Shown here: positions 43,956 through 53,159 of the stretch, in pieces | Layout: each line of letters opens with the position of its first letter | Numbering within the stretch: position 1 is the first letter of the stretch | NCBI GenBank assembly: GCA_020832285.1 | Contig: JAFIFB010000094.1 | Span: forward strand, 1 to 64,000 | DNA from: Balneolaceae bacterium | GTDB taxonomy: Bacteria; Bacteroidota; Rhodothermia; Balneolales; Balneolaceae | Direction: 5' to 3' | DNA: 64,000 nt | Program-made: the position numbers and the translations under genes | Notes under the pieces: generated by a model | Database searches by the model: none | Told to the model about the DNA's origin: nothing | The model's input: the letters and a program-made list of their open reading frames with translations, nothing else

Positions 43956-45473
43956 ATGAACCGAACGTTTCTTTTCCCTGTGGCAATACTACTCTGTTTG
44001 CTTTCTGTCATTTTGCTGCATACCACTCCCGCTGATGCATTTTTACTGTATGAATCAGAAGAACTCCTGGCTGAAACTGCTTCGGACTCTTCAGACCTGT
44101 CACTGTTTTTTGGCCGGTTTCATCCCGTGTTGGTTCACCTGCCGATCGGTTTTCTGTTGATGGCTTTTTTGCTCGAATTTATGGGCCTGATCAAACGATA
44201 TGAGCAGCTTGCACACGCCGTGCCTTTTGTTCTGCTTATGGGATTTCTGAGCGGCCTCTTTTCTGCTGTAACCGGATGGCTGCTTTCAGATGGAGGAGGT
44301 TACGGCGAAGATCTGCTTTGGCTTCACAAGTGGCTGGGAATCAGTGTAGTGGTGCTTTCACTGGCCGCCTGGCTGCTGAGGATTACGCTCTATGATGATC
44401 CATTCTACAAAAAAATCTTCCGTGGTACTCTTACCGTGATGGTTGTAGCCCTCATCACCGCAGGACATTATGGCGGAAGCCTTACGCATGGCTCCGATTA
44501 CCTCTTCCGCTATATGCCCGAACCGGTACGGAGCTGGATTGGTGTTGAAGAGGAAGAACCTGAACAGCTCTCACTCATTGAAAACCTCGAAACAGCCCAT
44601 GTGTACCGTGATGTGATCGAACCGATTTTTGCAGCCCGTTGCCAGAGCTGTCACGATCCCGACCGGACCGAAGGTGAGCTTTTAATGACCTCCTACGAAA
44701 ATCTGATGAGAGGCGGAGAGAGCGGGCGGGTCATCGAACCGCATCAAATCGAAGAGAGTGATCTCTACCGAAGACTGCGACTGCCCGACCGCCACGACGA
44801 TCGGATGCCGCCAAGAGGACGGACTCAGCTTACGGCCGATCAGATCCGCCTCATCGGCTGGTGGATTGAACAGGGAGCTCCCTCTGATCCGCTGGTGACC
44901 GAACTGGAACGACCCGTAGAGATTCAAACCATCCTCGAACGATTAACTGTGGGTGGGCAGGCGTTTTTTGAACGTGTGCAGGTCGCTCAGGCCGATCCGC
45001 AAATAATTGAAGAGATCCAAAGCCGCGGATTTCGCATTTCACCCGTTTCGGAAGGCACAGCATTTTTAAATGTAAACACACTTCAATCAAAAACCTCCAT
45101 TTCAGCCGAAGATATGGAGGCGCTGCTTCCCCTTTCCGAACAGATTACCTGGCTGAATTTAAGTCGCACATCGGTGCAGGATGATGACCTGGAGCTCCTC
45201 CCGGAATTCAGAAACCTCACCCGGCTCTACCTTCAGCATACCGGGATTTCAGACGGTACACTTGCCCGAATCCAATCACTCGAAAATTTGGAATATCTCA
45301 ATCTCTACGCCACCAGTGTTACCGATGATGGATTGATCTACCTCGAACAACTTCAAAACCTCAGCACACTCTATCTCTGGCAGACTGGTGTGACTGCTGA
45401 CGGTGCAATCGCCCTTCGTGATCGGATGTCTGGTATTTACATTAATATGGGTGTGGAATTTGAGGAAGAATAA
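43956..45473 (+). CDS. DUF2231 membrane - cytochrome c - leucine-rich repeat protein
   Basis: This 505-residue protein joins three parts. Residues about 50-170 are four membrane helices of the DUF2231 type (GRFHPVLVHLPIGFLLMAF). Then a PSCyt1-type haem domain follows with RCQSCHD (Cys229, Cys232, His233) and RMPPRGRTQLTADQIRLIGWWI. Finally three or more leucine-rich repeats occupy about 400-500 (EQITWLNLSRTSVQDDDL, RNLTRLYLQHTGISDGTL, ENLEYLNLYATSVTDDGL, QNLSTLYLWQTGVTADGA). A signal segment lies at the N-terminus. The DUF2231-cytochrome pairing suggests a membrane electron-transfer step for the two upstream proteins, with the repeat array binding a partner. It is the third gene of the planctomycete-type trio. 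Confidence 0.88.
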   Translation: MNRTFLFPVAILLCLLSVILLHTTPADAFLLYESEELLAETASDSSDLSLFFGRFHPVLVHLPIGFLLMAFLLEFMGLIKRYEQLAHAVPFVLLMGFLSGLFSAVTGWLLSDGGGYGEDLLWLHKWLGISVVVLSLAAWLLRITLYDDPFYKKIFRGTLTVMVVALITAGHYGGSLTHGSDYLFRYMPEPVRSWIGVEEEEPEQLSLIENLETAHVYRDVIEPIFAARCQSCHDPDRTEGELLMTSYENLMRGGESGRVIEPHQIEESDLYRRLRLPDRHDDRMPPRGRTQLTADQIRLIGWWIEQGAPSDPLVTELERPVEIQTILERLTVGGQAFFERVQVAQADPQIIEEIQSRGFRISPVSEGTAFLNVNTLQSKTSISAEDMEALLPLSEQITWLNLSRTSVQDDDLELLPEFRNLTRLYLQHTGISDGTLARIQSLENLEYLNLYATSVTDDGLIYLEQLQNLSTLYLWQTGVTADGAIALRDRMSGIYINMGVEFEEE

Positions 45474-45533
45474 AAATTCTTCAAATGATCTGTTTCTGAA
45501 AATTACATCAGCCGCGATGACAATATTAAAAAT

Positions 45534-45609
45534 CGAATATCGCTACGTCGTTCAATCTCCTTAATCGAATATCATTGGATTGAACAATTCAGAAGATACT
45601 CGATATTCG
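45534..45609. repeat. Nested palindromic element
   Basis: CGAATATCG (45534-45542) pairs with CGATATTCG (45601-45609), and inside it GTTCAATC (45550-45557) pairs with GATTGAAC (45578-45585). CGAATATC also recurs at the centre. It lies between convergent genes and could serve as a bidirectional terminator or be a dispersed repeat. Confidence 0.75.
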
Positions 45610-45619
45610 GTTTAGCGAT

Positions 45620-46093
45620 TTAAATATTGCTGAAAAAGTAATAGGCAAGAATGATCGCAACTCCCACTTTCAGTCCGAGAGAAATCAGAAAACCTACAAA
45701 AGAACCCATCGCAACTTTCAGGGCTGAACCTGATCTTTTACCAGCAACCAGTTCACCCACAAAAGCTCCTACAATCGGGCCAAAAATAATTCCCATCGGC
45801 GGAAAGAAAATAAGCCCGGCCGCAAAACCAACAAATGTTCCGTAGATACCCAATTTACTTCCGCCCATTCTGCGGCTGCCTTCTGCGGGCACAAAACTGT
45901 CGAGTGTAACTGCTACTGCAACAATCAATCCCCAGAACACCAAAAAGAACCATGAAAAAGGGTAATCGTGTGTGAACTGAAGAATGAGAAGTCCGATATA
46001 ACTGAGCGGAGGCCCGGGAACCACTGGTACAAATGCACCGATAATTCCTGCAGTAATGAACAGTGCGCCTATAACAATCCAGATGGTTTCCAA
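45620..46093 (-). CDS. DUF456 family membrane protein
   Basis: The 157-residue protein is hydrophobic throughout with about four membrane helices: LFITAGIIGAFVPVVPGPPLSY, FFLVFWGLIVAVAVT, the glycine-rich FVGFAAGLIFFPPMGIIFGP and AMGSFVGFLISLGLKVG. The VPGPPL and glycine-rich GxxxG stretches are the DUF456 signature. Its function is unknown. It is encoded upstream-adjacent to the ApbE-type flavinyltransferase on the same strand, 37 bp away, and could be in one operon with it. Confidence 0.88.
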   Translation of the reverse strand: METIWIVIGALFITAGIIGAFVPVVPGPPLSYIGLLILQFTHDYPFSWFFLVFWGLIVAVAVTLDSFVPAEGSRRMGGSKLGIYGTFVGFAAGLIFFPPMGIIFGPIVGAFVGELVAGKRSGSALKVAMGSFVGFLISLGLKVGVAIILAYYFFSNI

Positions 46094-46130
46094 AATTTTC
46101 CCGGTTTATGAGTTGATTTATAGTAGATAA

Positions 46131-47147
46131 TTATTGCCTTACGTAATCGTGAAAACCTTCGCTCATCCATTCCTGAATGCCCTCTTCTGTATTCATGTAA
46201 ATCACAGCCTCTGTATTTTCCAGTGAATCAATAAGGCGGATACCTTCTTCCGGTTCCAACAATGTTAGAACAGAGGCATAAGCATCGGCCCAGGTTCCTT
46301 TATTTGATATTACGGTGGCCTGAATCTGGCTGACAGCCCCCAATCCTGTTTTCGGGTCTAAAATGTGTGAATATCGCTGTCCGTCAATTTCCACAAACTG
46401 AAACATATCCCCTGAAGTGGTTACGGTTTTTCCGGTCAGGTTCAATGAAATAAAGCTCGATTGGTTTTGGCCCATATTTTTCGGGATAGCCACGTCCCAG
46501 TAATCCCTGCCCGGAGGCGGATCACCCAGGGTGATATCTCCGCCCCCATCCACCAGTGAAGAGTAAATCCCTCGCTCTCGCAGAACTCTCACCGCTTCTT
46601 CAGCTGCATATCCTTTTGCGATGCCACCAAGATCGAGTTCCATTCCCTGTTTATCCAGTTTTACGGATTGCCGGGCCTCGTCCAGCTCCATGTATTGATA
46701 GCCAACTCTGTCCAGCAGCTCCCGGAGTTGATCCTCAGAAGACAATTCCGGTTCGGGCATGCGCCTTAAAAAGCGCCAGTATTTGGTGAGCGGGCCAATG
46801 GTAACATCAAATAGTCCGTCAGTTTTTTCAGATATCTGATACGCTTCGTATAACACTTCAAAGAGAGGATCGCTCAGCTCCATCGCTTCTCCGCTGCCTG
46901 ATGTGCTTGCGAGCCGGTTCAGCTCACTATCTTCGAGGTAATCACTCATGATCTGGTTCAGCTCCTCTATCCGTTCAAATACAGCCTCTGCGGCTTCATT
47001 CGCTTCTGTTTCGTCATCTGCATAAAGAGTTACCGAAAAACGGGTTCCCATATGAGCAGAATTGAAGATATAGCGCTGCAAATCCTGTCCGGTGACCAGT
47101 ACAGGCAGCAGAACAGAAAAAAAGAATAGTCCTGAAATTTTTTTCAT
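46131..47147 (-). CDS. apbE: FAD:protein FMN transferase (ApbE family)
   Basis: The 338-residue protein covalently attaches FMN to threonine residues of periplasmic or membrane redox proteins. A Sec signal covers residues 1-20 (LFFFSVLLPVLVTGQ). The family motifs are visible: SAHMGTRFSVTLYADDE, LFDVTIGPLTKYWRF, MELDLGGIAKGYAAEEAV, SSLVDGGGDITLG and KTGLGAVSQIQATVISNKG. TWADAYASVL near the end is also typical. Length agrees with the family. Candidate targets such as NQR or RNF subunits are not in this window. Confidence 0.93.
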   Translation of the reverse strand: MKKISGLFFFSVLLPVLVTGQDLQRYIFNSAHMGTRFSVTLYADDETEANEAAEAVFERIEELNQIMSDYLEDSELNRLASTSGSGEAMELSDPLFEVLYEAYQISEKTDGLFDVTIGPLTKYWRFLRRMPEPELSSEDQLRELLDRVGYQYMELDEARQSVKLDKQGMELDLGGIAKGYAAEEAVRVLRERGIYSSLVDGGGDITLGDPPPGRDYWDVAIPKNMGQNQSSFISLNLTGKTVTTSGDMFQFVEIDGQRYSHILDPKTGLGAVSQIQATVISNKGTWADAYASVLTLLEPEEGIRLIDSLENTEAVIYMNTEEGIQEWMSEGFHDYVRQ

Positions 47148-47244
47148 TGGCTGGGGTTTTAAACAGAACGGAAAAGTACATAAATTTATGATCCTGTTCA
47201 GGCCTGCATGAGAAATGAGCTGTAAAAACTGTATTTTTCTTTTT

Positions 47245-47316
47245 GCCGGAGTAGCTCAGGGGCAGAGCAACGCTCTCGTAAAGCGTAGGTCGTCGGTTCA
47301 AATCCGATCTCCGGCT
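47245..47316 (+). tRNA. tRNA-Thr (anticodon CGU)
   Basis: A full cloverleaf is visible: acceptor GCCGGAG (47245-47251) with CTCCGGC (47309-47315), D-arm GCTC/GAGC, anticodon stem ACGCT/AGCGT with loop CTCGTAA, and T-arm GTCGG-TTCAAAT-CCGAT. The discriminator is T and no CCA is encoded. The anticodon CGU assigns threonine. Confidence 0.95.
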
Positions 47317-47391
47317 CTCTTATCATTTCGTGACATCTAAAACTATTCAGGACAATATTTGTGACGGCTTTTGGATGTTTACTCTCTTCAC

Positions 47392-47464
47392 GACCCTGTA
47401 GTTCAACCGGATAGAACGAAAGCCTCCTAAGCTTTAGATCTGGGTTCAAGTCCCGGCGGGGTCA
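47392..47464 (+). tRNA. tRNA-Arg (anticodon CCU)
   Basis: Acceptor GACCCTG (47392-47398) pairs with CGGGGTC (47457-47463), with A as discriminator. D-arm GTTC/GAAC, anticodon stem AAAGC/GCTTT with loop CTCCTAA, and the T-loop TTCAAGT are in place. The anticodon CCU reads the AGG arginine codon. It is 75 bp after the tRNA-Thr. Confidence 0.95.
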
Positions 47465-47800
47465 TTTAAACTTTAGCCTGTCCATCAGATCCCAAATTTT
47501 TATAACCTGAATGCCCGGCACTATTGCTGAAAACATAATTATTTCTTAATGTTGCGAAGATGAGATGCATTTCTGTATAAATCTTTGGTAAGTATAAACC
47601 GGCACAGCTTCTTTGCCGGCCACTCACCGGTTGATCACACTTCCGGTTTAATTGATTGCAGCAGGTTTTATTGCAGGTACATTTATCAAAACAGACCGGT
47701 GGATATTGGTGAGGACAGCTCCAGGGCGGACTCTTTCGTTCAATCATCACACTCAGCTCCCGGTATTAACACTGAGTGTTTCATTTCGAAACCGAAACAG
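47465..47800. other. Intergenic stretch after the tRNA pair
   Basis: No supported gene. A minus-strand frame (47466-47750) would encode a cysteine-rich peptide, but it runs into the tRNA edge, starts at an ATG with no obvious signals, and has no family resemblance I can name. Confidence 0.45.
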
Positions 47801-48562
47801 TTAACCTGCAGCCGAAGCGCCTCCATCCACAGTCAGCACTGTTCCGGTGATCCAGGAAGCATCATCACTGGCTAAAAAGAGAACCGCTTTGGCGATATCT
47901 TGAGGAGTACCCACTCGCTTCATGGGCAGACTCCCCGGCACTTCATCCAGGATGGTATCAGCATTGGGAAAAGCAACAGCCGAAGAACGGTACAGCTCTG
48001 TATCCACCGCTCCGGGCTGTATCAGGTTAATCCGGACCTGAGGCGCATAATCCACAGCCAGCTGCTTTACAAGAGCCTGAACCGCACCTTTGCTCGCGTT
48101 GTATGCTGCGTGATTGGGAAACCCTTTATGCGCGGCAATGGAGCCGGTAACCACTACTGTTCCGCCCTCCTTCTGCATGTGCGGAATGCATTCCCTCAGC
48201 AGATAAAACACCGAATTCAGGTTGGTATCAAGCGTTTTATGCCAGGTTTCAACAGGTACTTCAGTGAGCGAACCAAGTCCCAGCATCCCGGCATTGGCTA
48301 CCACAATGTCTACACTCCCATAAGCTTCCAGGGCACGTTCAACCAGAGCCCTGTTCTCTTCTTGATTACGAACATCAGTTTTTACAAACAGAGCCTTCCC
48401 TCCTTTTTTCCTGATCGTTTCCACTACATCGTTTCCCAAATCTGAGCTGCGACCTGCCAGCACCACACGTGCCCCCTCTTCGGCAAACCGCTCAGCAATA
48501 GCTCGTCCCATTCCTTTGGTGGCCCCGGTTATGATGGCCGTTTTATCTGTAAATTTTTTCAT
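47801..48562 (-). CDS. SDR family NAD(P)-dependent oxidoreductase (FabG-like)
   Basis: The 253-residue protein is a classical SDR. The cofactor loop TGATKGMG is at residues 12-19, NAG at 90-92, and the catalytic Tyr154 and Lys158 in YNASKGA, with Ser141 in TGSIAA. The arginine in AGRSSD after the second strand favours NADP. The C-terminal LFLASDDASWITGTVLTVDGG matches the FabG-type family. Substrate cannot be assigned; 3-oxoacyl and sugar alcohol dehydrogenases both look like this. It stands alone on the minus strand with about 120 bp to the next gene. Confidence 0.92.
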   Translation of the reverse strand: MKKFTDKTAIITGATKGMGRAIAERFAEEGARVVLAGRSSDLGNDVVETIRKKGGKALFVKTDVRNQEENRALVERALEAYGSVDIVVANAGMLGLGSLTEVPVETWHKTLDTNLNSVFYLLRECIPHMQKEGGTVVVTGSIAAHKGFPNHAAYNASKGAVQALVKQLAVDYAPQVRINLIQPGAVDTELYRSSAVAFPNADTILDEVPGSLPMKRVGTPQDIAKAVLFLASDDASWITGTVLTVDGGASAAG

Positions 48563-48683
48563 TCTTTTTCCAGTTCATTAACCCTTTCATCTCTGGTTGA
48601 AATCATTTTTCTAATACTTAACTGATTGATAATACATAATCTGGTTACAGGACACACTCCTTATTTTATTTATATTTTCTTAT

Positions 48684-50144
48684 TCAACGAATCAACAGAG
48701 CCCAGGGGCCGTCCGACGGAGCTGTTAATTCCACCGCATCTGACTCTTCAAGCAAAATATCCTCCTGCCACTCGCTGTTCATGATGTCCATCCATTTGAT
48801 AGTTAGACTGCCTGAAGCAGCAGAGGTATCCAGCGTTACAGATCCCCCATTTGGGAAATAGACAGCATACACGCTGCCTTCCTCAGCAAATACATACGCC
48901 TCGTTCTCCTCCCGATTCGATAGCAGGTGATTTGCCGGTTCGCTTGCAAACGGATTCATCTCATCGGTAAACATTCGCAAACTTTTGAGCTGAATCTGCG
49001 CAAGCGGCTTCAGCCCGATTCCAGATGGATTAAATGGATTGGAAGTACGATGAAAACGGGATGATGCAAAGCCTCCAAAAATATTACGCCACAATTTGTT
49101 CGTACCTTCCTCAAAGCTGTGTCCGTGATGGGTGCCTCCGTAAATTTTCACATTGTTCATGGGGCGTTGCCCGTCTGCCAGGCGTTCGTTTCGGACCTGC
49201 TGGGCGTTGTCCCAGTGAGTCTGTCCCTGTTGATGTGTATTCTGAGAGATGTCCACATAGGTGTAGAGTTCGGGTTTGTCGAATGTAGCATCATGTTCAG
49301 GGTTGGAGAGGTCCCAGGCATCCCACATTTCGGTTACGTGAACAGTCAGTCCGCTCTCTTCTGCACGCTCCCGGATTAGTTCAGCCCAGTAATCACTCCA
49401 TAAAGGCGACTCATTGGTTTCATTGCTGATACAGTAGAGCACATGAGGATATGGAAGGGATATACTCAGGAGTTTCTCCATATAGGCGTTCTGAAAATCA
49501 AGTACGATGGGATTATCCTCAAAATCAGGCGGAGTTCTGAAAAAGGGATTTTCACGCTGGCCGGGATGAGTTTCGATCACTTCGGGAAGGCCGCTTTCAT
49601 CCGTTGTATAATTTATATTGTTCTTCGGGTTAAACGGATTTAGCTGCCAGGGATCGCGTGCAAAGTCGAAACGGTCCCAGATTTCAATTTGCACAATGAT
49701 TCCCCGCTCCAGGGCCATATTTAAAAAATTCTCAAACCGGCTCCAGTACTCATCACTCCAGGTGGTCAGGTCGTACAGGCCTTCATCATTGCGGCCAAAA
49801 GCCCAAGGATTTCCATGATCGCGGCTCGACATAGTGTTTCGTACATAATTCCCGCCATTTTTTACCATCAGGTCCAGGTGCGACTCCAGCCCGAATGGCC
49901 AGATATCGGGATGGTTAAAGAGATTGTCCTGGTCAGTGGCTCCCAGCAGCAGCACCGGCTCCCCTTTAAATTGCCAGTATCTCGGATTCTGAGTATATGT
50001 CGTAATCCTGTCTTCATTACTGAACGAAGCGATGTCTGTACGGCCCTCCCCGCCGGTTGGATGTTGCGATGAATTTGTGCAGGATAACATCAGCCAAAGA
50101 AATCCGGTCAGAGTCAGAAAAAATGAATATTTCATTAGATGCAT
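48684..50144 (-). CDS. Glycoside-hydrolase-like TIM-barrel lipoprotein
   Basis: This 486-residue protein begins with a lipoprotein signal (WLMLSC). The central region reads like a glycosidase barrel (NGGNYVRNTMSSRDH, ERGIIVQIEIWDRFDFA, HVLYCISNETNESPLW), with the SNETNE glutamates in the place of the acid/base residue of clan A enzymes. KIYGGTHHGHSFEEG and the C-terminal beta domain (VTLDTSAASGSLTIKWMDI, a collagen-binding-like sandwich) fit families DUF4038/DUF6298-like found in Bacteroidota. Its natural substrate is unknown. It is divergent from the nitrilase-family gene. Confidence 0.72.
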   Translation of the reverse strand: MHLMKYSFFLTLTGFLWLMLSCTNSSQHPTGGEGRTDIASFSNEDRITTYTQNPRYWQFKGEPVLLLGATDQDNLFNHPDIWPFGLESHLDLMVKNGGNYVRNTMSSRDHGNPWAFGRNDEGLYDLTTWSDEYWSRFENFLNMALERGIIVQIEIWDRFDFARDPWQLNPFNPKNNINYTTDESGLPEVIETHPGQRENPFFRTPPDFEDNPIVLDFQNAYMEKLLSISLPYPHVLYCISNETNESPLWSDYWAELIRERAEESGLTVHVTEMWDAWDLSNPEHDATFDKPELYTYVDISQNTHQQGQTHWDNAQQVRNERLADGQRPMNNVKIYGGTHHGHSFEEGTNKLWRNIFGGFASSRFHRTSNPFNPSGIGLKPLAQIQLKSLRMFTDEMNPFASEPANHLLSNREENEAYVFAEEGSVYAVYFPNGGSVTLDTSAASGSLTIKWMDIMNSEWQEDILLEESDAVELTAPSDGPWALLIR

Positions 50145-50280
50145 ATTAATTTAATTTGTCTCCCATTATACCTGATACTTGAAATGAAGGCAAAGAACTT
50201 TTTCATTTTCCGGTTTCTGAAAATCATATGAAAGTTTCTCATATTAAGGGCAGATTTCACGAACCAGAAACAAAAAAACT

Positions 50281-51102
50281 ATGTCAACATTTATAGCCGC
50301 TGCTATACAGCTTAACAGCCAGCCCGATCTCTCCGAAAGCATGAAACAAGCCAAAAATGCTGTTGAAAAAGCCGCTGGCCAAAACGCTGATTTCATTGCG
50401 CTTCCTGAAAACTTTCCTTTTATGGGCGATGAAAAAGAGAAACATCTTCAGGCTGAACCAATCTCGCAAGCAGTGATGGAGCAAATCCCGCAATGGGCAA
50501 AAACATATCAGGCCACCATTATGGCTGGTGGATTTCCCGTGCGAGCCAAGAGTGGAAAAGTGTTTAATCGTGCCATCCTTGTGAACCCCAAAGGAGAAAT
50601 CACGGCCAAATATGATAAAATCCACCTGTTTGATGTCACCCTGTCTGATAACGAGAGCTACTGCGAATCAGAAACGGTGGAGGCGGGCAAACCGATACCA
50701 ATTGTGGGCCGCCTTGAAGGCCCTGACGGAAAAGCTGTTTCCATCGGGTTATCCATCTGTTACGATGTACGATTCCCCGAACTGTACCGAAAACTTGTCG
50801 ATAGTGGAGCGGACCTGATATGTGTTCCTGCCGCTTTCACCCGGCCCACTGGCAAGGCTCACTGGAAAACCCTTCTTCGCTCACGCGCTATCGAAAACAC
50901 CTGCTTTGTCATTGCACCGGCTCAGACCGGTATTCACGGAGCCAAACGAAAAACCTATGGCCATTCACTGATTATTGATCCCTGGGGTCGCATATTGGCT
51001 GATGCAGGCACCAAGCCGGGCATGGCTATATCAGATATCAATTTAGACCTGATTGACGATGTGCGCCGAAAATTGCCCTCGCTTAGTCATCGCAGACTCT
51101 AA
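50281..51102 (+). CDS. Carbon-nitrogen hydrolase (nitrilase family, Nit1/YbeM-like)
   Basis: The 273-residue enzyme has the nitrilase catalytic triad Glu43 (LPENFPF), Lys113 (KYDKIHLFD) and Cys160 (LSICYDVRFPELY). AIENTCFVIAPAQTG and KTYGHSLIIDPWG near the end are characteristic of the Nit1/YbeM branch, which hydrolyses deaminated glutathione in a metabolite-repair role. That branch assignment is inferred from the whole pattern. Length and cytoplasmic location fit. The gene is on its own, divergent from the glycosidase-like gene. Confidence 0.9.
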   Translation: MSTFIAAAIQLNSQPDLSESMKQAKNAVEKAAGQNADFIALPENFPFMGDEKEKHLQAEPISQAVMEQIPQWAKTYQATIMAGGFPVRAKSGKVFNRAILVNPKGEITAKYDKIHLFDVTLSDNESYCESETVEAGKPIPIVGRLEGPDGKAVSIGLSICYDVRFPELYRKLVDSGADLICVPAAFTRPTGKAHWKTLLRSRAIENTCFVIAPAQTGIHGAKRKTYGHSLIIDPWGRILADAGTKPGMAISDINLDLIDDVRRKLPSLSHRRL

Positions 51103-51223
51103 ATTGATTTTTCTGTTATTTTTCACCTTTTGATCTCAAAAAATAAGTATAACACAAAACAGAATTCAAATGCGCCTTATCCTCTGGATTTCCGGCCAAG
51201 CGGCTTGTATTCATGTCATATTA

Positions 51224-51330
51224 AAAAAATACAAACAACTCAGCCTTGATGATCGTCACAAGATGAAAACTCTTCTTGATACAGGCCATGCAAAGAGTGA
51301 CATTGCTGCCTTAACTAAACATCACCAGAT
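51224..51330 (+). pseudogene. IS30-family transposase N-terminal remnant
   Basis: A fragment reads KKYKQLSLDDRHKMKTLLD and TGHAKSDIAALTKHH, the helix-turn-helix at the N-terminus of IS30-type transposases, without the expected start or the downstream DDE catalytic domain. It abuts the 3' end of the minus-strand lipoprotein gene. Only this relic of the insertion sequence remains; I see no terminal inverted repeats. Confidence 0.6.
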
Positions 51331-52743
51331 TCTGAATGGCACTTCCGCCTCCCCTGCCCGGATAATATCGGAACTGTGTATGGAGATGTAGGGAAATACC
51401 TCTGCTTCTTTGGATGCCCCACAGCCATCTGATCGATAATCATGCATGGTTTCTTCCACAAGATTCTGGCTGAAATTCAGATTGGCCAGGCCAAACATTC
51501 TCATCGCTACACCAGCATTGATTTCGTAGCGGGAAAAGAGCCGGGTGCAGGTCGGAAATGTATAACTCGCCCCGATATAAAATTCCTGGGTAAGGTAAGG
51601 CACAACGGCATCACCGAATGCACTAAGAGATATTTTTGGCAATGCAAGGCCGTACTGTCCGCTTACGGTTCCTCCGAATCCGGCGGCATTTCCTTCTGCC
51701 TGATCAGCTCCGGGGTTCCGGATTCCCCCTTCCAGCATGGGTGTAAAACTGGTTCCTTCTACCTGCAGTCCCAGATCACCGGAATAGGTAAATGCAGTTT
51801 CAAACTGTGCACTTCCATCCGCTCCCAGGTCAAGCTTGTACACATATACCGGGCCCATGCGGAATGTCAGCGGAATAACACCCACACTGAAAGGAAGCAC
51901 GAGGGCAGGCATGGGCGGTTCCCAGCTGACCTCATCACTGTTACCCCCGGCCATTACAAACTGCATATCCACCCTTCCCTCAAGCCCGCGGTTATTGAAC
52001 CGGAAGGACTCTGTTTCATGATCGGTGATCGTAAACGCCGTGTTATTTTCAAACCCGCTGATCGTGAGCCGGGCCAGCATTGCCCCGGAAACCGAACCGG
52101 TATCGTACTTTACGAGAAGGGCCAGTACAGCCTCGTTGTCGCTGCGGTTCAATGTTCCCTCCACGGTAACATCTCCCAATTTGTACTCCCATTTTGTTTC
52201 ACCGGTTGCTCCTGCAACATTTGGCTTCAGCATTTTGCCATCGAACTCCAGCATCGCGTTTTCTGTGATGCTTTGCCTGAAATCAAACCGTTCTGTGTGA
52301 TCCACTTTGACATTACGAAACGCTTCATTGATTGACGCATAACCGGTTTCCACCGTAATCTCTCCTCCCTCTTCACTGACAGAGGTAATTCGCCTGAGCG
52401 CTTTATTGGCAAGAAGAAGAATTTCTCCCTCTTTAAGTGAAACACCTGCATTTTCCAGGACCGAAGAATTAAATATAAACTGATGGTTCTCTTCGTCATA
52501 CTCTGTAAGCGCCGCTTCAGTCACACTCTCTTCCAGCATCACTGTTTCACTACCGAGTTCAGCGTCAAACTCGCTGTACTCCGGAAAATCATCAGGGTTT
52601 TCAGAGCCTGATTCTGTTGATGAGGAACATCCTTTTGCAAGAACTGCAAATAAAAAGAGACAAAAAAATATTGCCGGCAGATTATTGAACCGGCAACTTT
52701 TTAATTCATTCAATAAATAGTTACTTACGTAAAATAGTTTCAT
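51322..52743 (-). CDS. Hypothetical lipoprotein, beta-rich
   Basis: The 473-residue protein starts with a hydrophobic segment (NLPAIFFCLFLFAVLAKGC) ending in a lipobox-like Cys39 (LAKGC, slightly unusual with Lys before Gly). The remainder is rich in alternating strands and acidic residues, for example LGSETVMLEESVTEAALTEY, GVIPLTFRMGPVYVYKLDLG and QYGLALPKISLSAFGDAVVPY, suggesting a secreted or outer-membrane-attached beta structure. I do not recognise a family. It is on the minus strand; a broken IS30 relic overlaps its 3' end slightly. Confidence 0.75.
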   Translation of the reverse strand: MKLFYVSNYLLNELKSCRFNNLPAIFFCLFLFAVLAKGCSSSTESGSENPDDFPEYSEFDAELGSETVMLEESVTEAALTEYDEENHQFIFNSSVLENAGVSLKEGEILLLANKALRRITSVSEEGGEITVETGYASINEAFRNVKVDHTERFDFRQSITENAMLEFDGKMLKPNVAGATGETKWEYKLGDVTVEGTLNRSDNEAVLALLVKYDTGSVSGAMLARLTISGFENNTAFTITDHETESFRFNNRGLEGRVDMQFVMAGGNSDEVSWEPPMPALVLPFSVGVIPLTFRMGPVYVYKLDLGADGSAQFETAFTYSGDLGLQVEGTSFTPMLEGGIRNPGADQAEGNAAGFGGTVSGQYGLALPKISLSAFGDAVVPYLTQEFYIGASYTFPTCTRLFSRYEINAGVAMRMFGLANLNFSQNLVEETMHDYRSDGCGASKEAEVFPYISIHSSDIIRAGEAEVPFRIW

Positions 52744-53159
52744 TTTTTACTTATTGGGTGTAATTGGTTTGATGCTTGATACCCCCCTCACACGAAAAAC
52801 ATCCTCAAAATAGATCAGCATTGATTTAGTTTTTTATCGGGCTCGTTATTTTCTCCATATCTTATGGCCTATATCCAATTTTAACTGTTACTTAAAAACA
52901 ATATTAAAACTCAATAAAAAAATAAAGCTATGGTGCGCTTGGGCTGTTCGTTGTACGCCGGACAGCTTGTCCTGCAACTCGTAATCTTGCATAAGAAACA
53001 AAGGTGGTTGGGGGGAAATCTTGGGTTCTGGGCGTTAGTAAATACTTTCTTTGGGCGAAAATCGGAGTAACAGGTCAGCGACCCGTTGTACGGTGGGTGA
53101 AACTTTTTGAGTTATAACTTGTTGATAGTGATATACTTTTTATAATCAACAATTACAAT
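52744..53159. other. Intergenic stretch
   Basis: This 416-bp gap between divergent genes has no gene I can support. The segment about 52930-53100 is GC-richer than its surroundings and G-rich (for example GGTGGTTGGGGGG) and may be repeat debris. Confidence 0.4.

Noticed and set aside
47466-47750. Cysteine-rich 94-codon minus-strand frame
   Set aside because: Many cysteines suggested a metal protein, but spacing is irregular, the frame runs up to the tRNA-Arg, and no family matches; chance is more likely.
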